Source of the DNA: a virus
Direction: 5' to 3' (one strand)
Length of the DNA: 29,112 bases
IMG/VR virus record: IMGVR_UViG_3300017728_000073
Coordinates: 1-29,112 of that record
Part shown: positions 1 to 9,200 of the stretch, piece by piece
Layout of the letters: each line of letters starts with the position of its first letter
Position numbering within the stretch: position 1 is the first letter of the stretch
Notes under the pieces: generated by a model
Database searches by the model: none
Told to the model about the DNA's origin: nothing
Seen by the model: the letters and a program-made list of their open reading frames with translations, nothing else
Made by a program: the position numbers and the translations under genes

Positions 1-152
1 ATACCACCTATGGTTCCAGCAGCAGCAAATACACTACCTAAACTTGTTACATAAAAATTAGGTGGTCCAGCAGTAATAGCTTGAGCAAGCGTTGTACCTG
101 CATTACCAGTACCAAGCCAAACATTACCTGTTGTATCTACATGAAATCCCAT
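1..152 (-). CDS. Tail fiber protein, N-terminal part (cut by the window edge)
   Basis: The reading frame begins with ATG at 152 and is open to base 1, so only about 50 residues are visible. It starts MGFHVDTTGNVWLGTGNAG and continues to a TSLGSVFAAAGTIGG segment. The F-x-VD-x-x-GN-x-x-LG pattern is a beta-structured module typical of phage fibers, and the preceding gene ends with the same kind of module (FVVDENGNLYLGHHTFG). The ATG directly follows the TAA of the upstream tail-tip gene and is in the same frame, so the two could be one fiber interrupted by a stop codon. A GGGGAG lies 12 nt upstream, long for a Shine-Dalgarno spacing but usable for reinitiation. Fiber function is inferred from the module and the context. 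Confidence 0.6.
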   Translation of the reverse strand, partial: MGFHVDTTGNVWLGTGNAGTTLAQAITAGPPNFYVTSLGSVFAAAGTIGG

Positions 153-3100
153 TTAAATATGTAACTCCCCACCAGTAATTGTAACAGAAGTTGCTACAAG
201 GTCACCGCTATTAGAAACAGAAAATGGTGCATTACCAAAAGTATGATGTCCAAGGTATAGATTTCCATTTTCATCAACTACAAAAATATCTGTATCAGTT
301 GTATTATCGTATTTAGCACTAGCACCTATAGTCAATGTTCCACCAACAACATCTGACCTAAAAGTACCACTGTTAAATTCAACAGAACCATCATTATTTA
401 AAATAAATCCAGAAGAACCAGCAGAGTAATTACCTTTAATAGTTGTATTACCAGCATCTAATTCTAAATTACCTGCTGTTAATTTATTACTAGCTATAGA
501 CCATCCACCAATATTTCCTGTAGTTGCAGTTATGTTACCTCTTATTACTGCATCACTTATTTCTATAAAACCATTTGGAAAACCTGCTGCGTTTTTTTTG
601 ATAGTCCAACCAGATGTACCTGTTGAGTAATTATCAGATTCTATTGTGTCAGAAATTTTTGCATTAGATATTGCAGCATTAGCAATCTTTGCTGTTCCTA
701 CTGCTAAGTTTTGTATTTTCGCAGTAGTGATAGCTGCATCATCAATATTTGCAGTTTTAACTAAGTCTGCATTACCAGTCTGTTGGTCAGAAGGGTCTGA
801 TTCATTACCAGCATTATCTACTGCAGTAAATCTAAAAAACATAGTCGCAGAGCTATCTAAAGATTCACCTTTTAATGTTGCTACTGCTGGAATGCTTAAT
901 CTTAAAAAGGAAGCATCACATGGTATATTTCCTAATTTAGTTGATTCTCCAACAGTAAAACCAGAAGTAGTAGAACCATAAACATTTAAGTAAGATAAAT
1001 CAGAAGGTAATGTGAAGTTGACTACTGTACCTACTGGATTACCTGAATTATCTGTAGCTCTACCTAAATGGTGTATTACTTGTACTGCACCCTGTATTGT
1101 TGCAATAGTTGTAGCTTGTGCTGGTTTATTAGGTTTTGCAGTATCAACTGCAGTTGTAATTGTTTCATATACAAATCCAGAAGCTGCACCTGTAGTTACT
1201 GCTTGGACACCAACCTTGTAATCAGTAGCTTTTTGTAAACCTTCAACAGTAAATGTTTCGTTACCCCATTGTACAAAGTATCTTGTAGCGTCCCCTAAAG
1301 CAGGATTAGTTGGCTCAACAGTTACTTCATAGTGAAGTCCATTTTCAATAACAGTACCACTAGTATTTCTTGGAGCTTTCCACTCTATAAAAATAATAGA
1401 TTGTTGAGTTCCTAAAGCATCAGTATAAAAACTAGATGTAGTTCTAATACCTTCTGCACTCAAATTATCAGGGTCAATAACTTTTCCAGGTTTGTATTCT
1501 GTTCTACCTGTAGTCGTACCAGATAGTTGATTAGAAAATCTTAAATCATCTCCAATCTGTTTTCCTAAATCTCCGACATCAAGTGAAGTATTACCTGTTT
1601 CGAAAATCATATAATCAGTTAAATCTATATATTTCACTGTGTATGGATTCTTATTAACTACCTTCCTTAGATAAACTCCAAAGCTATCTTCGATAGGATA
1701 AGTAATTCCAATAATTCTTATTTTTTCAGGATTAATATATTGACCTTGCCAAATAGCTTCATAAGGTTCTGTTCTACCATCAGCAATTGCTTTTGTTAAA
1801 TCATCGACAAAACCTACTTCAGGGTCATAAACAAATATATTATCCCCTACTTCAAAATCTCCTTTAATGTCATAGTATTCTAAAGATAGTGATAATGATT
1901 TTTTGACTCTTGTAAACTCTTCTAAATAAGCTTCTGCTCTTTTGGGTGCCATGAGAGCATTTGTATCCTGTTCGTTAACATATGCAACTCTTTCTAAAGG
2001 ATTACCAAATAAATCATAATAAGGTATGTCTGTTAAAAATCTTTCTACTAAATCAATATTTTGACCATCAGAACCAACATTCTTTAAGTATTCGACACCA
2101 GAAACCCAATCTTCTGCTTCAAACTGAGTAGTTAAAGCATCAGGGTTTAAACCAATAATACCTGGGTCTTCACCAGAAGAATCTCTTACAATAATTGCTA
2201 AAGGGTCATTTGTTCCATGACCTACAAATAAATTTTCTCTAGGTCCTGAATCAATCTTTCCTTGATTAGTAACTTTATATTCTGTATCCATTTGAGACAT
2301 TATTTTTTTTAAAGCGTTATACACAGATTCAACATTGTGTAGACCTGTATAACTATTTGATGTATTTTCAACTGTTGGAGCAGATGAAGAAGGTGTGAAG
2401 TTAGCATCATAGGAAGCTTCACCTTTAGTTATTTTTAATCCATCTATATACCCTTTAAAGTAATCCGCATGTTGACTCCTTCCTATAGAAAGATTCATAG
2501 ATGCTTTTTCATCGCTACCACTAGATTTTGCATCTCTAGTGACTCTCTTAATAGTCTTATCAGAATTCCATTGAGAAACTAAAGTACCGTTTTCCCATGT
2601 TGTAAATTTATTACCTTTTCTAGTTATTGCTCTATGTACCCATTGACCATTAGAAACATCACCTAGTTTTATACCATCAGCAATGTCCCAGATTGTACTG
2701 TCTATTCCTGTAATACCATCAATGGTACTCTCTGCTCTAGTACTAGTTATATATACTCCTAGTTCTCCAGAGCCATTATTCAAACCAAAAATATAAGGAG
2801 GTACCGAGCCATCACCTTGTGCAGCTACAGCTGGTCCATTAGTTGTCTTAGGTCTAGGTGCAATAAATGTTTGGTTTCCTTTATACCACCTATTATTTAT
2901 TTGCCAGAAGGCAGAAAAAGCTTTTTGATAAAACGGGTCTTCTTCCCAATAATTTTCATTACCTGGATTTGTTGCATAAATTGACGCATCTCCTGTGTAG
3001 TAGAGGGGTATTTGGTCTCCCTGACCGTTAGCAAGTAATGTGAGAATAGTATTGCTTACAGAACCAGAAGGTAATGTAGACGTTACAACATCAGACCAAG

Positions 3101-4181
3101 CAGGTGCATTTGGTCTAGCCATAAAAAAATCAGTAGGTATTGCTGGTCCTTGATACCACTGTGAATTTGTTCTTGGGTCTAAAGGAGTAGCAGATGGATT
3201 AACAACACTATTAGAGCCCAATAGTTCATCAATGTCTTCTTGTCTTTGTTTTATTAAAGAAGGGTCCCAGACAAATTTATTTTCCCAAGTTACTTTTACA
3301 CCATTTACTACTATTGGTTCTTTGTTTGTTAAGTATAAGTTATTTGAACTTGAAGCATCGCCAGCTGGATAGTCCATAGGTTTTGCTTTACCCCCAAGAA
3401 ACATTAAAGCGTACCCAGCATCATTGTATGCAGTCAAACTTGAAGAACTTGTAACTGATGTGCCATCTACTAATTTATATCTATTAACAAAGAAAGTATC
3501 TTCAAAGGCTTCTTTTCCTATTGCAAAACATAAACCTACCATCATATCAAAATGTTGTTGAGCTAGTGTACTGTCATAGGGAAAAGCATCTTCGCTTCCA
3601 TTAAATACAGCTATAACTTTATTCTTATAACCAATCAAATCTTCACTTAATAAAGTACTTGCAATTGATTCTGAAAATCTTTGATTAGTATTCGCAGTAT
3701 CATCACCAATATATTTTATTCTTATACCTTTAGTGATAACATTATTGGAAGCATCTAAAAACTTACCACCATCATCTGTTGTAGCAAATACATCTCCTTT
3801 TTGAATTGGAAATGCGTAATCTACACTGTTTATAGTAAATGATGTTGAATTTGAATCACCAGCGTTCTCTTTTATTGAATAAAAATCATAAAACAAAGCA
3901 TCAGAACCTCTCCATTGAGCTCCTTCGTTTCTATATGTATGTCCATAACCTACAACTAGGTTACCTCTTACACCGTTATGAAAGTCAGGGTCAAATGGAA
4001 CTCTACCACCAATACTTTCTGAAAAAATATCAGAACCACTTGGTACAGGGTCATTATCTATGTAATTACCTAAATTTGGATAGCCCGTGTCATAGACAAA
4101 CGGAACGAAACCTATTCTATTTTTAATATTTGTAAAACCACTAGAGCTTACATTTGCATTTGCTAAATCAAATTGTGGCAT
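153..4181 (-). CDS. Tail-tip / baseplate hub protein with half LamG, Fn3-like and fiber modules
   Basis: This 1342-residue protein probably forms the tail tip and carries receptor-binding modules. Residues 1-440 are a segment I do not recognise. Residues about 455-600 look like the second half of a LamG/concanavalin-type domain (WDIADGIKLG, QWVHRAITRKGNKFTTWENG, FKGYIDGLKITKGEASYDANFTP). Residues 610-900 resemble the Tal/hub region of siphovirus tips (SLEYYDIKGDFEVGDNIFVYDP at 766-787). Residues about 910-1135 look like two Fn3-type domains. Residues 1140-1180 hold near-repeats of the AKI-x-NAAI type, and 1200-1342 are fiber modules (ATTGNIGGWSI, FVVDENGNLYLG). It starts 6 nt after the TGA of the preceding gene. 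The missing first half of the LamG domain is at the end of that gene. The role as tail tip is well supported; module boundaries are approximate. Confidence 0.75.
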   Translation of the reverse strand: MPQFDLANANVSSSGFTNIKNRIGFVPFVYDTGYPNLGNYIDNDPVPSGSDIFSESIGGRVPFDPDFHNGVRGNLVVGYGHTYRNEGAQWRGSDALFYDFYSIKENAGDSNSTSFTINSVDYAFPIQKGDVFATTDDGGKFLDASNNVITKGIRIKYIGDDTANTNQRFSESIASTLLSEDLIGYKNKVIAVFNGSEDAFPYDSTLAQQHFDMMVGLCFAIGKEAFEDTFFVNRYKLVDGTSVTSSSSLTAYNDAGYALMFLGGKAKPMDYPAGDASSSNNLYLTNKEPIVVNGVKVTWENKFVWDPSLIKQRQEDIDELLGSNSVVNPSATPLDPRTNSQWYQGPAIPTDFFMARPNAPAWSDVVTSTLPSGSVSNTILTLLANGQGDQIPLYYTGDASIYATNPGNENYWEEDPFYQKAFSAFWQINNRWYKGNQTFIAPRPKTTNGPAVAAQGDGSVPPYIFGLNNGSGELGVYITSTRAESTIDGITGIDSTIWDIADGIKLGDVSNGQWVHRAITRKGNKFTTWENGTLVSQWNSDKTIKRVTRDAKSSGSDEKASMNLSIGRSQHADYFKGYIDGLKITKGEASYDANFTPSSSAPTVENTSNSYTGLHNVESVYNALKKIMSQMDTEYKVTNQGKIDSGPRENLFVGHGTNDPLAIIVRDSSGEDPGIIGLNPDALTTQFEAEDWVSGVEYLKNVGSDGQNIDLVERFLTDIPYYDLFGNPLERVAYVNEQDTNALMAPKRAEAYLEEFTRVKKSLSLSLEYYDIKGDFEVGDNIFVYDPEVGFVDDLTKAIADGRTEPYEAIWQGQYINPEKIRIIGITYPIEDSFGVYLRKVVNKNPYTVKYIDLTDYMIFETGNTSLDVGDLGKQIGDDLRFSNQLSGTTTGRTEYKPGKVIDPDNLSAEGIRTTSSFYTDALGTQQSIIFIEWKAPRNTSGTVIENGLHYEVTVEPTNPALGDATRYFVQWGNETFTVEGLQKATDYKVGVQAVTTGAASGFVYETITTAVDTAKPNKPAQATTIATIQGAVQVIHHLGRATDNSGNPVGTVVNFTLPSDLSYLNVYGSTTSGFTVGESTKLGNIPCDASFLRLSIPAVATLKGESLDSSATMFFRFTAVDNAGNESDPSDQQTGNADLVKTANIDDAAITTAKIQNLAVGTAKIANAAISNAKISDTIESDNYSTGTSGWTIKKNAAGFPNGFIEISDAVIRGNITATTGNIGGWSIASNKLTAGNLELDAGNTTIKGNYSAGSSGFILNNDGSVEFNSGTFRSDVVGGTLTIGASAKYDNTTDTDIFVVDENGNLYLGHHTFGNAPFSVSNSGDLVATSVTITGGELHI

Positions 4182-4187
4182 AACTTA

Positions 4188-4877
4188 TCACGCAACCCTG
4201 TACTCCCACCACTCAACAGTAAAGTCTTCAGACTCAAATTGAAAGTGATATGAGTAATCTACTTCTAAATAATCTCTGTCACCATCTAGTTCTAAAGATG
4301 TAGAACCAAATTTAGACTGGTCTGTACTTATGTGAGCATTTCCGTAAAAGTTAATATCATGTTTTTTTGAGGTTGCGTCAGTAGTAGTTACGCTATCATC
4401 TGTTCCTTCAAAATTTAAAAGTAAATCAGTACTTTCTTTTGTAGGGTTAGTTATTGTTCCAGGTCTAATACTTCTAAGACCTCCATCTCTACCATCTCTT
4501 AAAATTCCATAAGGTGTTCCATCTTTATTATCTAAGACAAACTCTAAAGATGTATTTTCAAAACTTCTCATGTTAGAAATATCGCCTTGGTCAGATATAG
4601 GCATACCACGACTACCTCCATCACCTAGATATGTTCCAAGTCCAGCACCTTCTATTTCTACTGAGTCATCTCCAAGACCTAGTGATTTTACGACACCAAC
4701 ATATTCAGAAGATGTAAGCATAGCTGAATCATTAAGTTCATCTTCGGTAACTCTTGATGGTGTTATTACTATTTGGTCCCAAGCGTCTATTGAGTTTAAA
4801 ACGGAGTTAGGTAATTTGTTATAATCCAATTGTAAATTGAATGAACCTTGAGCCATTAATTTTTCTGTAACTGACAT
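4188..4877 (-). CDS. Small baseplate-like tail protein ending in the first half of a LamG domain
   Basis: A 229-residue protein between the distal-tail-like protein and the tail-tip protein. Residues 1-145 are beta-rich with no family I can name (VEIEGAGLGTYLGDGGSRGM at 73-92). Residues 151-229 read as the start of a LamG/laminin-G3-like domain: LLLNFEGTDDS, then ISTDQSKFGSTSLELDGDRDYLEV, then FESEDFTVEWWEYRVA at the very C-terminus. Intact family members continue past this strand into a second half, which here appears only in the next gene after an extra 440 residues or so. The ATG overlaps the stop of the upstream gene by one base (TAATG), suggesting coupled translation. Tail location is inferred from gene order; the LamG call is by motif. 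Confidence 0.65.
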   Translation of the reverse strand: MSVTEKLMAQGSFNLQLDYNKLPNSVLNSIDAWDQIVITPSRVTEDELNDSAMLTSSEYVGVVKSLGLGDDSVEIEGAGLGTYLGDGGSRGMPISDQGDISNMRSFENTSLEFVLDNKDGTPYGILRDGRDGGLRSIRPGTITNPTKESTDLLLNFEGTDDSVTTTDATSKKHDINFYGNAHISTDQSKFGSTSLELDGDRDYLEVDYSYHFQFESEDFTVEWWEYRVA

Positions 4878-6223
4878 TATGACTTAACTAATTTTTGATA
4901 TTCGTAAACGTTATCTAAATATTGGTCCCTTACTGAGTCTTTCGCATCAGCAGTGTTTATACTTCCATTCTCCTGTGCTAATTCATAACCTATAAATGCT
5001 TTCATCTGTGCACCTGTTTTATATAACATTTCTCTAGCTACATCAAATTGTGCAGATGAAGCTGCACTATCAGGACTTCCTAATAACCATTTATTACCAT
5101 CTTCTGGACTAGAAGTACCGTCATAAATATATCCCGTACCTGTTGAAGCATTTGTTCCTGAAGCTGTTGCTAAAGATAAATTAAATCTACTAGATGTATA
5201 TTGATTCGCAACAATAGAAACATGATGAGCACCTCTACGCAATGTAAAATCTACTACTAATCTTCCATCTTTACTATCAGCATTAAGATAGGTAGTACAT
5301 CTTACTGTTGCACATTCTGGGTGATTTTTTAATATTTGCATAGTTCTCCAACCCAACCAGTTGTTAGCTAATTGATTAGAGCCTGTTGGTGAACCTTTAG
5401 TAAATACCCAATCTTTGCTAGATTGATAATCTGCTACATCAAATATAAAACTAGTAAATAATGCTTGGGTAGTCGAAGCACTAAATTGTATTTTTACCAA
5501 ACCATTTTCTATTGTTAAACTACCAGGATTATTTGTTGAAAACAAACCGCATCTTACCTCATTAGCAGTATCACTTATTGTTTGTACGTTGTTTGTAGAA
5601 GTAAAACCAGTATCGTACGTACCAGTTTTAATTAGACACGCACCTTTGTAAAAATCAGAAGGTTCTACGTGATATGTAGCATTTGCATTTCTTAGATTAT
5701 TATCTGTTTTTAATCTTAAAGTTGTAGATGCACCACTAGCAGTACTAGTTTCATCTTTAGATAACCTAGTACCATCAGTTGGTTCTGATGGATGATAGTA
5801 GTTATAATGATTACCAGGACTTGCATGAAACTGATTTGTAGTACTTGTTATACTATGGTCATTATCTAATAAAGCTCCAGTAAATCTTGATTCGAATACT
5901 ACTTCACCTGAGCGACCTAAATACTCTAAATCTACTCTATAGCTAAAACCACCACGTTGATATTTTTGAGTACTGACTGAGCTAGAGTTAACTTTGACAT
6001 ACCCGTCGTAACTAGAATCACCATCATATCTAAATGGTACAGTTAATCCGTATGCAGCAATAGAAACTAACTCGTCTCTTATATATTTTATGTGGTCAAG
6101 TGTTATTTCTACACCACCTATTTTACCATTAAAGCTTAATCCTCTTCCACCGTCAGTAGAATCAAAGTTAATAGAACCAGGTGATGTAAATGATAATCTA
6201 CCAATATGTACTTTATGTGCCAT
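4877..6223 (-). CDS. Distal tail (Dit)-like protein
   Basis: A 448-residue beta-rich protein directly downstream of the tape measure gene, the usual place of the distal tail protein that joins tube and tip. The N-terminus (VHIGRLSFTSPGSINF and FNGKIGGVEITLDHIKYIRD) fits the short-strand style of Dit N-terminal domains. The remaining 300 residues are Ser/Thr/Asn-rich and could be a carbohydrate-binding or galectin-like extension; I see no diagnostic motif for that. Both its start and its stop overlap the neighbouring genes by one base (TAATG), so it is probably translated in step with them. The Dit assignment rests mostly on position and size. Confidence 0.55.
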   Translation of the reverse strand: MAHKVHIGRLSFTSPGSINFDSTDGGRGLSFNGKIGGVEITLDHIKYIRDELVSIAAYGLTVPFRYDGDSSYDGYVKVNSSSVSTQKYQRGGFSYRVDLEYLGRSGEVVFESRFTGALLDNDHSITSTTNQFHASPGNHYNYYHPSEPTDGTRLSKDETSTASGASTTLRLKTDNNLRNANATYHVEPSDFYKGACLIKTGTYDTGFTSTNNVQTISDTANEVRCGLFSTNNPGSLTIENGLVKIQFSASTTQALFTSFIFDVADYQSSKDWVFTKGSPTGSNQLANNWLGWRTMQILKNHPECATVRCTTYLNADSKDGRLVVDFTLRRGAHHVSIVANQYTSSRFNLSLATASGTNASTGTGYIYDGTSSPEDGNKWLLGSPDSAASSAQFDVAREMLYKTGAQMKAFIGYELAQENGSINTADAKDSVRDQYLDNVYEYQKLVKS

Positions 6224-9200
6224 TATCTCCTCGTCAAACCTGTTCCTGAAACACCTTCTTTTTCTAATTTGACCAAAGCTTTTTGAATTTGTACAGCAGC
6301 TTTTCTAGCTTGTACAGGGTCAGTAGGTACTCCCGTTACATTTACATTTAAACTATTGACATTAATACTACCACCTCTTTCAGAACCTTGAGGTGTTACT
6401 CTCAATCCACCTTGAGGCAAAGCAGTAACCATTTCAGGTCCATACTCACCTACTAATGCTCTTTGGAAAGGTTTCATACCACCACCATATTTTCTCTTTA
6501 ATAGATATTCATATCTACCATCTCCCAAGGTATCTAATAATTTTGAAACATTACCTAAAAGTTCATCTTTGTAACCCTTCTTATTTTTATCTCTGTTGTA
6601 TCTATGTCTATGGTCATCAGTTTCAGATATAAGGGAACCATCTTCTTTTATTTTCTTACCAAAGTCTGGGTGTCCTGGTTTTACCGTTGTTTGAGGTAGT
6701 CCTCGCATTCCTAAAGATTCTAATACTTCCTCTACTCTGTTTATATTGCTACCAGTAGCTCTGTTAAACAATGCTACTAAATCATCTCTATTTGTAACGT
6801 CATATGTAGTAGGAGTAAAACCTAATTTATCTTGTCTAGCTTGAGACATTCCATAGTTGTATTCTATTTTTTCATTAGGTGCCAATCTTGATAAGTCACC
6901 CATTTCACTAGTCAAGTAATCACCACTAGCTCCTAATACAGCTGTTCCAAAGCTTTGGTCATTTACTTCTCCTTTAGCCTGAGCAACTGTAGCTGTATCA
7001 GCGATTCCTAGTCCTTCTAATTGCTCATTAGCAAAGTTTATGTTACCTGCTGTGTCAACATTTGTTGCAACACCTAAATATGATTGAAGGGCTCTTGCAA
7101 AATCACTAAAAGTTATATCCTTACCACTTCTTGCATCTTCTAGTGCTTGTTCTGACGCCATAAAGTCATCTATATCTTTAAATACTGACCTATCCATAGC
7201 TGATGTTCTACCAGCACCTGTAGCTGACATATCTTTAAAATCGTTTATAACTCCTTCTAAAGGAGTTCCTCTAAATATTTCTAAAAATTCTTTTGCAGTA
7301 CCTACCGTGTTTCTTGTTTTCATTTCGTCATGTGATGCACTTTCAAAACGTGTATCTGCTAATAAATCTAATGATGTTAAATGTGCAGCAGTTTTATTAG
7401 CCTCAGTAACTATTTTTTGTAATGCAAGAACTGCTCTATCAGCACCAGTTTCAGTACTATTTACTAAATTTAAAGTTTTATTTTTTATAGCATCGATAGT
7501 GCTTCCTACACCACCATACCCTGAAATTAATGCATCGAACAATTCAGGTGATGCTTTAACAAATTTATCAAATTTATCTCTAGCTTCTGCATACTTCATT
7601 TCAGCAGTAAATACTCCTTCAGTTGAAGCCTCTAAATTATCATATGCAGTTTGTAATTCAAATGATTCATTAGCAGCTTCATCAAGTAACTTAATATTTT
7701 CTTCTCTTAAACTAATAAGTTGTTCGTCAACCTCTCTAGCTTCTTTTTCTGTTTCCTGTAATTTTTTCTCGGCTTCTGCAAGTTGCAATATTGCAACACG
7801 TTGTTCTTCAATGGATTTATTGGTACCTTTAAGTTCTGCAAGTTTTTCTTCCGCAACTTCAACATCTAATGAATCTACAATACCTGCTTCAGCAGCAAGT
7901 CTTAATTCTTCTAATTCTTTTTCGGAATCTGCAATAGCTTTTCTTTCAGATGCAGATTTTTTGCCGCTCATTTCTCTTTTCATATCGTCTATAGAAATTT
8001 TTTGTTGAAGAATATTTAATTCTTCAGTCATAGTTATATTATTTTTTCTACCTTCAAGTTCTGCTTTTTGAAGAGCTATTTGATTTTTAGATATTCTTTC
8101 TTGTAGGGTTGCATTCTTTCTTCTAGTTGCCATTAAAGCTTGTTCGGATTTCTGCACTCCATAATTAGCAGCAGTCAATGCTCTCTTTCCAGCTGTAACT
8201 GCAAACATAGTTGTTAATGCTCTTGAGAGTTCAGATATTCCCTCACTTGTTTCCATTAGAAGTAATTGTGTTTCTTCAATTGCACTCTCTACAACCCTAA
8301 TCATGGTATCTTTAATTTTACCTTCTTCATTTTCAATACCTAATGCAATACCTTGACTAATAGGTTCACCAAGAATTTCCGCAGTTAATCTGGATGGGCT
8401 AAAGCTTTTAATTGAATATTTAGTTGCGTCAATTGCTCCTTGTACAGAACTAATTAAAACTCGTTCTAGTTCTGCTTGTCTATTTTGTATTCCTACAATA
8501 ATACCTTCAGAAGCTGAGTCACCTAATCTAAGACCAGCATCTTGCATTCTTTCAATTTCTTCTTCACTTAAACCTAATTGTTCAGCTTTGAAAGGTGCAA
8601 TTCTATTCATTGAGGCTTCCATTGAGAATGCTGCAACTGGGTCTGATAATAAATCACTTAACATTTGTCTAGCAGCTAATCCCTGGTCAGCTAAGTTTTT
8701 AGCTAGCATTGGAGCAATGCTTGAAAGTCTTTTTATATCATTTTGAAAGTTTTTAAGTCTAGCTTCTTTTATAATCATTTCGTTTAACATTTCATCAACA
8801 CCTTTTCTAACTGTTAAAGGTATTTCTGTAAATATACTTGCTAAGTTACCCGCTGACCTTTGAAGACTTTCATTAAGAGCTTTTTCAAATTTACTCATTT
8901 GAAACTCAAGTATTCCTAATGTATCTGCTGCTTGTTGAGCTTTATCTATTTGTTGCTTTTGATAAACTCTAGTAGCATTAGCCACCATTTGAATAGCTCT
9001 TTGTCTATCTTTAAATGGGTCAACATCTTGCATAATTACACCATTAGCTTTTAGGAATTGCATTTGTTTAATTAAGCCTTCATTTTGCATTTTTATAAAA
9101 GTAGAATTTGATGAAGCTAAGCTTCCAGCTTTTTTACCAGTTGCTTGAGACCTTAGAGTTTCTGCAAGAATTATGTATGCAGATAAGTCATTTAATACTT

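Noticed and set aside
7307-8008. A 233-residue plus-strand open frame, Ser/Ala-rich
   Set aside because: It lies fully antisense to the coiled-coil part of the tape measure gene. Its Ser-rich makeup is what the complement of Glu/Lys/Ala codons produces, and there is no ribosome binding site or recognisable motif.
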